A DNA stretch of 64,000 nt from Succinivibrio dextrinosolvens (GTDB lineage: Bacteria; Pseudomonadota; Gammaproteobacteria; Enterobacterales; Succinivibrionaceae), in the NCBI RefSeq assembly GCF_011065405.1, contig NZ_CP047056.1, positions 890,747-954,746 on the forward strand, in the 5' to 3' direction. Positions 36,376 to 44,181 of the stretch are shown one piece after another. Position 1 is the first letter of the stretch. Every line of letters begins with the position of its first letter. A program made the position numbers and the translations under genes. The notes under the pieces are model-generated. The model was given only the letters and a program-made list of their open reading frames with translations, ran no database searches and had not been told where the DNA came from.

Positions 36376-36450
36376 TGGTGGGTCGTGAGGGGTCGAACCC
36401 GCGACCAACGGATTAAGAGTCCGCTGCTCTACCAACTGAGCTAACGACCC
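36376..36450 (-). tRNA. tRNA-Lys (CUU), 75-base variant lacking one T-arm base
   Basis: Same as the two neighbouring tRNA-Lys(CTT) genes except for one missing base in the T arm (four instead of five Gs in the plus-strand run 36388-36391), which would give a six-base T loop. Last gene of the tRNA array and nearest to srfB. It may be non-functional or a duplication scar. Confidence 0.75.
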
Positions 36451-36506
36451 ATCGAAACGTTATAAACAAAAACCTAAAAGATACTATCAAGTAGGGATTC
36501 ATAAGA

Positions 36507-36584
36507 TGGTGGATGCTATAGGACTCGAACCTATGACCCTCTGCTTGTAAGGCAGATGCTCTAACCAGACTGAGCTAAGCATCC
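36507..36584 (-). tRNA. tRNA-Val (anticodon UAC)
   Basis: Identical to the pair at 3064-3241 (78 bases with CCA, loop CTTACAA). Fourth gene of the five-gene array in transcription order. Confidence 0.97.
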
Positions 36585-36588
36585 AAAA

Positions 36589-36664
36589 TGGTGGGTCGTG
36601 AGGGGGTCGAACCCGCGACCAACGGATTAAGAGTCCGCTGCTCTACCAACTGAGCTAACGACCC
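36589..36664 (-). tRNA. tRNA-Lys (anticodon CUU)
   Basis: 76 bases with encoded CCA; acceptor GGGTCGT/ACGACCC, anticodon loop CTCTTAA (CTT, reading AAG). The T stem GCGGG/CCCTC contains a C-U mismatch, shared by all three CTT copies. Only 4 bases separate it from the tRNA-Val gene. Confidence 0.95.
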
Positions 36665-36688
36665 ATCTTGGGCGCCTTCATTATCGCA

Positions 36689-36764
36689 TGGTGGGTCGTG
36701 AGGGGGTCGAACCCGCGACCAACGGATTAAGAGTCCGCTGCTCTACCAACTGAGCTAACGACCC
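36689..36764 (-). tRNA. tRNA-Lys (anticodon CUU)
   Basis: Identical to the copy at 36589-36664, including the T-stem mismatch; 76 bases with CCA. Confidence 0.95.
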
Positions 36765-36786
36765 AGCGATAAATCTTGCTGTTGCT

Positions 36787-36862
36787 TGGTGGGTCGTGAG
36801 AGATTCGAACTCTCGACCAACGGATTAAAAGTCCGCTGCTCTACCGACTGAGCTAACGACCC
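36787..36862 (-). tRNA. tRNA-Lys (anticodon UUU)
   Basis: 76 bases with CCA; anticodon loop CTTTTAA (TTT, reading AAA and AAG). The T arm GAGAG TTCGAAT CTCTC is fully paired. First gene of the array, closest to the promoter. Confidence 0.97.
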
Positions 36863-36901
36863 AAGCCTTGCAATTTGTTGTTGATTAACTCAACGCGGAC
36901 T

Positions 36902-36929
36902 ATTCTACTAAATTTTTGAGATCATGCAA
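36902..36929 (-). promoter_or_regulatory. tRNA array promoter with GC discriminator
   Basis: On the minus strand TTGCAT (36929-36924), 16 bp, TAGAAT (36907-36902), then the GC-rich AGTCCGCG. A GC discriminator after the -10 is typical of stringently controlled stable-RNA promoters. Confidence 0.75.
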
Positions 36930-37018
36930 GCACTTTTTTAAAGTTTTTTTTATTTATCTTTATAAACCGCTTATACAAGCCGTAAGAATTTTTTTATTAA
37001 GTTTAATAGGTTATACAG

Positions 37019-37594
37019 TTATTCTGACAGCTTTTTACTATCGTCAATTTTTTTTATGGTCTCTTCTAAAACTTCTGCTCTAAGCTTTACCATCCACTCA
37101 GAAAAACTAACCTCATCTACACCATAGGTTTTATTAAGCTGATACTCATTCTGACTCCAGGTTTCTATAGGAGACTCATTGTGCTGAATTACAGCTTCAA
37201 TCTTATCCAGCGCTTTGTATAGTTTAGATTCTTTACTTTCTAAAGCAATCATCTCCTCATATAGACTCAAGATGCTTGATGATAGTCCTTCTGGCAGATC
37301 CTCTATCCATTTTCTGAAGAGACCGTCTTCAACCACCTCGTCTTTCTGCGTTTTATTGAAGGAAGGAATATCTCCAGTAAAGGCCTCTCCAAGGTCATGA
37401 ATAAGGCACATGGCGATAACCTTATCTATATCCAGCTCAGGAAATTCCGTACGAAGAAACAGAGCCATAAGAGAAATACGCCAGCTGTGCTCAGCCACAC
37501 TTTCTCGTCTGCCTTTGGAAGTCGTACAGTGACGTGTGGTGTCTTTTAGTTTTTCTGAAAAATGTACTATCTTAAGAAATTCGCTTGGTTGCAT
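37019..37594 (-). CDS. HD-domain hydrolase, YfbR/HDDC2-like
   Basis: A 191-residue HD-domain protein with the metal ligands in SVAEHSWRISLMAL (His), LIHDLGEAFTGD (HD) and LDKIEAVIQHNE (Asp), the pattern of 5'-deoxynucleotidase YfbR and HDDC2 relatives, so nucleoside monophosphate phosphohydrolase activity is likely. I place the start at the ATG 37594; the frame is open back to 37654, but that stretch is IS right-end sequence. The IS boundary (37608) lies only 14 bp before this ATG, so the native promoter, and perhaps ribosome site or a few codons, was displaced by the element. Confidence 0.8.
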   Translation of the reverse strand: MQPSEFLKIVHFSEKLKDTTRHCTTSKGRRESVAEHSWRISLMALFLRTEFPELDIDKVIAMCLIHDLGEAFTGDIPSFNKTQKDEVVEDGLFRKWIEDLPEGLSSSILSLYEEMIALESKESKLYKALDKIEAVIQHNESPIETWSQNEYQLNKTYGVDEVSFSEWMVKLRAEVLEETIKKIDDSKKLSE

Positions 37595-37653
37595 CACATT
37601 GACCTTATTGACATCCTCCTCTTGCTGAAGCAAGAGGATTCCTACTGCTGACA

Positions 37654-38943
37654 TTACTGTTCAGCTTCAGAGGGTTCACAGTGCTGACTCCTTTTGGAGT
37701 TCACTTCCTGTGCTAGCCGGGCCAGTCCGGCCCTTAGGATATTTCCCGCTGCATTTTCATCTGCATTAGCTGTATATCCACAGTTCGTACAGCAGAAATG
37801 AGCCTGAGTTCTGCGATTGTCTTTTGAGACATGACCGCATTTAGGACAGGTTCTGCTGGTATTCTTTGGGTTAAGCTGTAAAAAGATATGACCTCTCTTT
37901 TTCTGCTTGTATTCAAGCATCTTAAAGAATTGTCCCCAGCCTTCAGACAGAATTGAACGGTTAAGTCCTGACTTTGCTTTTACATTCTTACCAGGATTTA
38001 ACAGGCTTCCTTTTGCACTTTTCGTCATATTCTTGATCTTCAGCTCCTCAGCAACAACTATAGCGTGGCTATTGCAAATCAGTGTGCTGAGCTTCTGATG
38101 ACTGTCATTACGTATATTGGCTTTCTTCTGATGAAGTCTGGAAATTCTCTTTATAAGTCTTAATCTTCTGTTAGAACCTTTCTTTTTATTTTTGAGCTGT
38201 CTCTGAACAATAGCTATCTTTTCATCAAGACGGGTAAGCTCATTACTCTTTAGTGACTCTTCATAACGTCCGTCAGAGAAGGTGCAGAAGCGTACTGCTC
38301 CCATATCTATACCCAAAGCATTATCCGCCTCAGTCTCTAACAGTTTTTTCAGATTTATCTCAGGTACTTCTATTTCTTTCTGGGTCTGTATAGATACATA
38401 CCATTCTCCAGAAAAGAATGAGACGGTTACGTTCTTTATGTCTCCTTCTATATCTCTGGACTTTCTGTACCTTACAAAACCGGTCTTTGGAAGAAAGATC
38501 CTCTTATTCTTCTCATCCAGATTTATGCCCTGAGGAAATCTTATAGAGTTGTATCCGTTTTTGGTCTTGAATTGAGGATATCCGCCTTTACCTTTGAAGA
38601 ACCTGCTAAAAGCACTATACAAGTCCTGCATCTTTTGCTGCAGCACCTGAGAGTGCCCCTGAGTCTTGAGAAAGCTGTTTTCTTCCTCTGCCATCAGTTT
38701 ATTAAGATCATATGTAAATGAAAATCTATTTATAGGTCTTGGCTTTGGTACTAAAGAAACATCTTCTCCCCAGCATTTGGCTGATTCGATGTCTTCAAGA
38801 TATTCCTTATATTCCTCGTTTCTTCCAGTCAATACCTGGTTCCATGCATATCTGGCAGAGCCGCAGAGCTGAAGTAATCTTCTCTGCTGTGCGCCATTAG
38901 GTCTTAACCTATATCTGTATGCCTGTTTCCAGTTGATATTCAT
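37654..38943 (-). CDS. tnpB: TnpB RNA-guided nuclease
   Basis: A 429-residue TnpB of an IS200/IS605 element. The RuvC nuclease triad is intact: Asp in ALGIDMGAVRFC (about residue 214), Glu in VVAEELKIKNM, Asp in TANADENAAGN; the zinc ribbon CPKCG...CTNCG is complete, and the N-terminal helix-turn-helix segment (YRYRLRPNGAQQRRLLQLCG) is typical. TnpB cuts DNA matching an RNA made from the element's right end and helps retain the element after excision. The 3' end of this gene plus 37608-37653 should form that RNA. It diverges from the damaged tnpA. Confidence 0.95.
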   Translation of the reverse strand: MNINWKQAYRYRLRPNGAQQRRLLQLCGSARYAWNQVLTGRNEEYKEYLEDIESAKCWGEDVSLVPKPRPINRFSFTYDLNKLMAEEENSFLKTQGHSQVLQQKMQDLYSAFSRFFKGKGGYPQFKTKNGYNSIRFPQGINLDEKNKRIFLPKTGFVRYRKSRDIEGDIKNVTVSFFSGEWYVSIQTQKEIEVPEINLKKLLETEADNALGIDMGAVRFCTFSDGRYEESLKSNELTRLDEKIAIVQRQLKNKKKGSNRRLRLIKRISRLHQKKANIRNDSHQKLSTLICNSHAIVVAEELKIKNMTKSAKGSLLNPGKNVKAKSGLNRSILSEGWGQFFKMLEYKQKKRGHIFLQLNPKNTSRTCPKCGHVSKDNRRTQAHFCCTNCGYTANADENAAGNILRAGLARLAQEVNSKRSQHCEPSEAEQ

Positions 38944-39012
38944 TTACGATGAAAGGACTCTAACAAGATTATTAACAATTGAGGATGATAGTATAAGAAA
39001 AAAACAGAATTT

Positions 39013-39408
39013 TTGCACGGCCGACATTGTGTTTACAATTTGCATGTCCATCTGTTTTTTGTGATTAAATACAGACGTAAAGTATTAACAGCTGCTATCT
39101 TAGGAGAACTCAGAAATATCTTCTCTTTAGTATGTGTCAGATTTGAATCAAAACTATTAGAATTTGATGGAGAGGCTGACCATGTTCATCTGCTAGTCAG
39201 TTATCCTCCAAAAGATGCAATCTCAAAACTGGTTCAAGCTCTCAAAGGCTATTCGAGTCTAATTATCAGAAAAAAGAATTATCCCTCTATACAAAAAAAT
39301 CTTTGGGGGAAAGCTCGTTGGTCACCATCCTATTTTGCATGCAGTTGTGGAGGAGCCTCAATTTCTATTATTAGACAATATATATAACAACAGAACACAC
39401 CTGATTAG
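39013..39408 (+). pseudogene. tnpA: TnpA Y1 transposase with premature stop
   Basis: IS200/IS605 single-strand transposase. The HUH motif DHVHLLVSYPPK and catalytic tyrosine (SISIIRQYI) are present, but a TAA at 39385-39387 falls two codons after the tyrosine; beyond it the frame continues QQNTPD to a TAG (39406-39408), exactly the usual family ending (YIEQQ-type). So one change, probably GAA to TAA, truncated the protein by a few residues. There is also no ATG: the frame opens with TTG at 39013, preceded by in-frame KKTEF-like codons. The protein may still be partly active if TTG initiates, since the tyrosine remains. Confidence 0.8.
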
Positions 39409-39556
39409 AAAATATCCATTTTCTAATCGGCACACTTTATCCCCGCAGTAAACTGCGGGGTTTTAGCGTGCCTATTACTTGATAAAAAAAATTCTGAAAG
39501 AAAAAGACCAGAGAACTAACTGAAAATTACGGTAATTAAGATGAGACGAAATTTAA

Positions 39557-39585
39557 CCTTCCATCCTTCATGTAAGGGTGGAAGG
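39557..39585 (-). terminator. Hairpin downstream of mrcB
   Basis: A 12-bp stem with one G-U (CCTTCCA-type arms, 39557-39568 with 39574-39585), 12 bases after the mrcB stop. The T content after it (TTAAATTT) is modest, so termination is probable but not certain. Confidence 0.5.
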
Positions 39586-39596
39586 CAGAAAAACAA

Positions 39597-42152
39597 TTAA
39601 GGAGTGTAAGGTACCGGCTGAGGCCCTGTTACTACAGGAACAGACTCAACATCAATGGTACAGTTCTGATCTACATACTTGATCTTATCCAGTCTTGCAG
39701 GAAGAGAGGTCAGTCCAGGAAGCATACATCCTTCACCAACAATATTTCCTTCTTTATTAAAGTTTACAAACTGAACACCTTCAGGACGTTTCAGTTCCAA
39801 GGAATTTACACCACGCTCCTTCAGGAACTGACCATACACTCTCATAGCACCAGAGGAACCAAACAGACCGGTTGACTTGTTGTCATCAAATCCGACCCAT
39901 GTAGCAACAACCTGATCCGAATCAATACCAACAGTCCAGGTATCTCGGCTGTCATTGGTTGTTCCTGTCTTAGTTGCAATAGTTACATTAGGGAACATGT
40001 TGCCAATTCTGCGGCCTGTACCAATCTTGGTTGCCTCGGTCATAACATACATGGTCAGATATGAGTCCTTTGGATCAATTGTAGCTTTGCCCCTGTTATC
40101 CTCACGCTCGTAAACAATCTTTCCGTCTTTAACAACTGTTCTTAAGGTGGTCAGATCCTTATATTGGCCTTCTGTTGCAAGACTTGTATACATCTGAGTA
40201 ACCTCAAATGGGGTAAGCTCAATGGTACCAAGTAGCATTGAAGGATAAATCTGTCTTTCAACCTTTTCCTTATCAAGACCAATATTGAGCAGAGTCTCTC
40301 TTACATGATTAAGACCGACTCTCATACCAATCTTTACAGTAGGAATGTTCATGGAACGGGCCATTGCCACATATGTAGGAATTGGGCCAATAAAACGGTT
40401 GTTGTCGTTATGAGGTTGCCATACCTTTCCATCAGCAAGTCTTACCTTGATAGGAGCATCATTTACCAGAGTACCAAGATGAATGCCATGATGGAATGCA
40501 GTCAAATAAACAAAAGGCTTGATAATTGAGCCTACCTGACGACGACCTTCCATAACACGGTTGAATCCAGCATACTGAGGAGTTCTACTTCCGACCACGG
40601 CAGAGACTTCTGCTGTTCTCCAGGAACTGACAACCATAGCAGCTTCCATACCTTTACGTCCGGTCTCTCTTTCAATGGCGTTAAGCTCATTCTGCACTGC
40701 GTTTTCAGCAGACTGCTGAGCCTGAGGGTCTAGACTGGTGAAGATCTTAATACCGTTACCTGATAAAAAATCAGGGCCGAACTTCGTTGAAATTTCCTTT
40801 TTCAGAACACCCATGAAAGCAGGAGTCTTAGAGTAGTTCATTGAACCTCTCTTTATAACTCCTAGGGGTCTTGAGGAATACTGAACATACTCTGTATCAG
40901 TAATAAATCCTCTCTTCTTTAATACAGACAGAACAACATTTCGACGTTCCAGAGCCTGATCAGGATGTCTCCATGGATCATAATAGGAAGGACCTTTAAT
41001 GATACCGACAAGAAGCGCCATCTGATCCTGAGTCAACTCTGAAATAGGTACCCCAAAGTAGAAATATGAGGCAAGACCAAATCCGTAAATACCGGCAGCG
41101 CCATTCTGGCCTAAATAAATTTCATTCAGATATGCTTCTAAAATCTGATCCTTTGTATATCTGTGATTCATAATCAGAGCCATTATGATTTCTTTAATCT
41201 TACGGCTATAGCTCTTTTCTGAATTTAAAAAGTAATTCTTAACCAACTGTTGTGTAATAGTCGAACCGCCTTCTACCACAGAATGAGCCATGGTATTTTT
41301 TACGAAAGCTCTGGCAATAGCCATGAAGTTCACGCCCATATTGGTTCTAAAGGTACGATCTTCAATTTCAAGCAGTGTATTGATAAGAGCTGGAGGCACT
41401 TCCTGTAGCTGAATAAAGATACGATCTTCCTTTGGATCAATTCTGTTTATTCTGTCGAGTAAGACAGGATCCATTCTGATATAGCCTAATTCCTCCTTTG
41501 TATCCGCATTTAAGATCTGAGATATTCTCTGACCGTTAAACTCAACCATGATTGAAATCTTGCCTTCTGAAGCATCTGGGAATTCAAAAGGTCTGCGGAT
41601 AATCACCACCCTACCAAGCTTTTCATTCACAGCATATTCACCAGGGTACTGAGGATTGGGAACCTTACGGTATTTCAAAAGAGATAGCTCATACTGCATC
41701 TGCTTTAAGGAAAGCTTCTGATCCGGATAAAGCTCAAGCGGTCTTGAATAGACTACAGCTGGCAGCACCCATTTGTCATCAACTCCGAATTTTGAAAGTA
41801 CAACAGAATCAAAATAAACAAAAAGCAGAGCCAGAATAACAAAACCGGCAGCAAAAACTTTCAGAGAAAAAAGTGTCAATTTTTTCTTTAAAGGCTTTTT
41901 GTTTTTATTCTCTTCAAAATTCTTATTGTGATTAGGTTGCTGATTCTGTTGGTTCTGACTAGTCTGTCCTGACTTTTCTCCGTCAGAAGAATGAGATGAA
42001 TTCTCTTCAGAATACAGGTCCTCTTTTATCAGAGAAGGATCAAACTCAGGCTCAATCTTACCATCGTCAAAATTGTCCTCAGCCTGCTTTCTCTCATCAT
42101 CATCCAAAGCAGACAGACCAGAAAGGTATGGATTTTCTTTATCGTTATTCAT
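39597..42152 (-). CDS. mrcB: Penicillin-binding protein 1B
   Basis: Bifunctional class A PBP that polymerises glycan strands and cross-links peptides at the inner membrane. Order: acidic cytoplasmic tail (about 1-85), one transmembrane helix (FSLKVFAAGFVILALLFVYF), a UB2H-like region (VVYSRPLELYPD), GT51 transglycosylase with EDRTF and GSTITQQLVKNYFL, and transpeptidase with SIIK, SMN and KTGTTND motifs. The ATG at 42152 (MNNDKENPYLSG) is preferred to an in-frame TTG at 42203. UB2H marks PBP1B rather than PBP1A, implying an LpoB-like activator elsewhere. Near dksA, as in enterobacteria, but on the opposite strand. Confidence 0.95.
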   Translation of the reverse strand: MNNDKENPYLSGLSALDDDERKQAEDNFDDGKIEPEFDPSLIKEDLYSEENSSHSSDGEKSGQTSQNQQNQQPNHNKNFEENKNKKPLKKKLTLFSLKVFAAGFVILALLFVYFDSVVLSKFGVDDKWVLPAVVYSRPLELYPDQKLSLKQMQYELSLLKYRKVPNPQYPGEYAVNEKLGRVVIIRRPFEFPDASEGKISIMVEFNGQRISQILNADTKEELGYIRMDPVLLDRINRIDPKEDRIFIQLQEVPPALINTLLEIEDRTFRTNMGVNFMAIARAFVKNTMAHSVVEGGSTITQQLVKNYFLNSEKSYSRKIKEIIMALIMNHRYTKDQILEAYLNEIYLGQNGAAGIYGFGLASYFYFGVPISELTQDQMALLVGIIKGPSYYDPWRHPDQALERRNVVLSVLKKRGFITDTEYVQYSSRPLGVIKRGSMNYSKTPAFMGVLKKEISTKFGPDFLSGNGIKIFTSLDPQAQQSAENAVQNELNAIERETGRKGMEAAMVVSSWRTAEVSAVVGSRTPQYAGFNRVMEGRRQVGSIIKPFVYLTAFHHGIHLGTLVNDAPIKVRLADGKVWQPHNDNNRFIGPIPTYVAMARSMNIPTVKIGMRVGLNHVRETLLNIGLDKEKVERQIYPSMLLGTIELTPFEVTQMYTSLATEGQYKDLTTLRTVVKDGKIVYEREDNRGKATIDPKDSYLTMYVMTEATKIGTGRRIGNMFPNVTIATKTGTTNDSRDTWTVGIDSDQVVATWVGFDDNKSTGLFGSSGAMRVYGQFLKERGVNSLELKRPEGVQFVNFNKEGNIVGEGCMLPGLTSLPARLDKIKYVDQNCTIDVESVPVVTGPQPVPYTP

Positions 42153-42671
42153 AAATAGTCTATTGAACTTCCGTCTATTAAGGAGAAAACAAAGTCTCTC
42201 CAAGAGGAAAAAATCTTAATGTTTAGCCAGCATGCTCTTTTGAAAACCAGCCTTTACATTCACTTATACCTGTATATATAAGGAGAAGTGAAGTCAAAAC
42301 AAAAGCTCTTTGCTATGCAGTTTTATAAAAAGCAAATGATACATTCTGAAAATTTGAGTTAAATTATATCAGCATTAATTTAGACGGCAATTTATTATTC
42401 ACCGATATGGTGAGAACAGAAATTTTGTTGTTAACAAAAAAAAGTAAAAAACGCTACACCTATCAATGAATTTAATATATTAAATTCTCTTATTATGGGC
42501 TAGTTCAAATATTGAATTTCAAATCTTGCTACAATCAAAATATTAAAGCATAATTGCTAACTCAAAAGATGAGCAATCTTTTAAAACAAAAACATCAAAG
42601 AATAATATTGTATAAATACTTAATATAGAAGCTGTGTTTTTGGGCAGTGATTAAGTTAAGGAAGAAGAATT
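42153..42671 (+). promoter_or_regulatory. mrcB-dksA divergent intergenic region with dksA promoter
   Basis: The 519-bp gap holds an extended -10 TGCTACAAT (42527-42535), giving a dksA leader of about 130 bases, and further AT-rich boxes near 42611. The dksA ATG is preceded by AAGGAAG. No open frame or strong hairpin of note is visible; function of the long leader is unknown. Confidence 0.4.
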
Positions 42672-43133
42672 ATGGCTGACAATGAAAAGACTGCAGTGTC
42701 AATCGACTCAATGGGCCCTTTAGCTATCGCCGGTGTAGAACCTTACCAAGAACAGCCAGGCGAAGAATACATGAACGAAAAGCAGAAAGAACACTTCAGA
42801 AAGATTCTTACTGCATGGAGAGACCAGTTACGTTCAGAAGTTGATCGTACAGTTGACCACATGAAGAGTGAGGCTGCAAACTTTCCTGATCCTCTTGACA
42901 GAGCAACTCAGGAAGAGGAATTTGCTCTAGAGTTACGTGCTCGTGACAGAGAAAGAAAGCTTATCAAAAAGATTGATAAGACTCTGACAAAACTGGATAA
43001 CGACGATTACGGTTACTGTGATCACTGTGGTTCCGAAATTGGTATTAAGAGACTTGAGGCTCGACCAACTGCTGATTTATGCGTTGACTGCAAGGCATTA
43101 GCAGAAATCAAGGAAAAACAGTTAGAAGGTTAA
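42672..43133 (+). CDS. dksA: RNA polymerase-binding transcription factor DksA
   Basis: Binds the secondary channel of RNA polymerase and, with ppGpp, represses stable-RNA promoters such as the one in front of the tRNA array here. The 153-residue protein has the coiled coil with the two tip aspartates ([14 protein letters not shown]) and a four-cysteine zinc finger ([10 protein letters not shown] and [10 protein letters not shown]). First of dksA-gluQ-pcnB-folK, the enterobacterial order, but a terminator hairpin separates it from gluQ, so dksA will be made in excess of the downstream genes. Confidence 0.98.
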   Translation: MADNEKTAVSIDSMGPLAIAGVEPYQEQPGEEYMNEKQKEHFRKILTAWRDQLRSEVDRTVDHMKSEAANFPDPLDRATQEEEFALELRARDRERKLIKKIDKTLTKLDNDDYGYCDHCGSEIGIKRLEARPTADLCVDCKALAEIKEKQLEG

Positions 43134-43161
43134 AAATTACCTCTAAAAAATACATTTCTTA

Positions 43162-43186
43162 AGGTGGCCTAGTGCCACCTATTTTT
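43162..43186 (+). terminator. dksA terminator / gluQ attenuator
   Basis: Stem AGGTGGC/GCCACCT (43162-43168 with 43174-43180) followed by ATTTTTG. It ends just before the gluQ ATG at 43191, leaving no ordinary ribosome site for gluQ, so expression of gluQ probably depends on read-through of this hairpin. Confidence 0.75.
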
Positions 43187-43190
43187 GTTT

Positions 43191-44057
43191 ATGTCTCAAT
43201 ATATAGGTAGATTTGCCCCATCCCCAAGCGGTAGACTTCACTTTGGCTCACTTGTTGCGGCTGTAGGGGCCTATGCTGTTGCCAAAATCAAAGACGGAAA
43301 GATTCTGCTCAGAATTGAGGATCTGGATTTTTTCAGATGCAAAAAAGAATACACCAGTATCATTCTCAGAGAGCTTGATGAATTCGGATTTAAGTTTGAT
43401 GGAGAACCATACATCCAGTCAGAACATACCGATGTCTACTATAAGGCAGCAAAAGATCTCGTTGCCAAGGAAAAGGCATTCTACTGCAACTGCACACGGA
43501 GCTACCTAAAAAACAACAGCTGTCACTGCCGTAATAAAGGCTTAAAGGAAGATTCTGAAGATAATCTTGCTCTTCGCTTTATTATTCCAAAGGTTCATCA
43601 GGATTATTTTGAAGATGAAATCTATGGACAAAAGAGATTTCCTGTTTTGCAGGAATCATTGACATTGATTCGACGAGACAAGGTTATCTCTTATAACCTT
43701 GCCTGTGTTGTCGACGATATAAGGCAGGGAGTAACTCAGGTTGTCAGAGGCTCAGATCTGATTGACATTACTACAACTCAGATGTGTCTATATAAAGCAC
43801 TTGACGCAGACTATATCTCCTATCTTCATCTCCCGCTTGCAATGGCAGATGATACATACAAGCTTTCAAAGCAAAACCGCTCACCTGCAGTACTAGATCA
43901 GGGGAGTCCATCGCAGATGCTTATAAAGGCCCTGGAGTTTCTCAATCAGGATACAGATGGATTACAGCCACAGATGCCACCTAAGAAGATTCTGGACAAA
44001 GCGCTGGAACGATTTGAAATTAAAAGAATTCCTGTCGGTAAAAAAGTTGTTGTCTGA
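43191..44057 (+). CDS. gluQ: Glutamyl-Q tRNA(Asp) synthetase
   Basis: Paralogue of the GluRS catalytic domain that attaches glutamate to queuosine at the wobble base of tRNA-Asp. The 288-residue product has the class I signature RFAPSPSGRLHFGS (about 7-20), the zinc-binding cysteines in FYCNCTRSYLKNNSCHCR, and the KMSKS variant KLSKQN, but no anticodon-binding domain, as expected. The ATG at 43191 is chosen over an in-frame TTG at 43185. Known partner of dksA in enterobacteria, where a leader terminator also limits its expression (from memory). Confidence 0.95.
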   Translation: MSQYIGRFAPSPSGRLHFGSLVAAVGAYAVAKIKDGKILLRIEDLDFFRCKKEYTSIILRELDEFGFKFDGEPYIQSEHTDVYYKAAKDLVAKEKAFYCNCTRSYLKNNSCHCRNKGLKEDSEDNLALRFIIPKVHQDYFEDEIYGQKRFPVLQESLTLIRRDKVISYNLACVVDDIRQGVTQVVRGSDLIDITTTQMCLYKALDADYISYLHLPLAMADDTYKLSKQNRSPAVLDQGSPSQMLIKALEFLNQDTDGLQPQMPPKKILDKALERFEIKRIPVGKKVVV

Positions 44058-44100
44058 CCATTTAAAAAAAAAATAATACTGATATAGCACTTAAGCACAA

Positions 44101-44148
44101 AATGATCTGTATCACAAATTAATATTTACAGTCTAAAGATGATATAAT
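44101..44148 (+). promoter_or_regulatory. Candidate pcnB promoter, possible CRP-like site
   Basis: TATAAT at 44143-44148 gives a start near 44155, about 27 bases before the proposed ATT codon of pcnB. The -35 is weak, but AATGA-N6-TCACA (44101-44116) resembles a CRP half-consensus site centred near -47, where an activator could compensate. Confidence 0.4.
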
Positions 44149-44181
44149 GCACGGTGTTTGTTTGGTTTTAGGAGAATAAAA

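Larger units (their letters stand above)
37608..39478 (-). mobile_element. IS200/IS605-family element with tnpB and divergent tnpA
   Basis: About 1.87 kb with no terminal inverted repeats but hairpin ends: the right end with CCTCTTG/CAAGAGG stem and TCAA (minus strand, 37611-37608), and the other end with stems GATTAGAAAAT/ATTTTCTAATC (39403-39428) and CCCCGCAG/CTGCGGGG (39441-39460). Contains an intact tnpB and a damaged Y1 tnpA. A second copy of the same right end lies at window positions 1-227. The outer left boundary near 39478 is approximate. Confidence 0.8.

Noticed and set aside
36376..36864. Repeated near-identical units suggesting a CRISPR or tandem repeat array
   Set aside because: All repeats are tRNA genes with encoded CCA and short unequal spacers.
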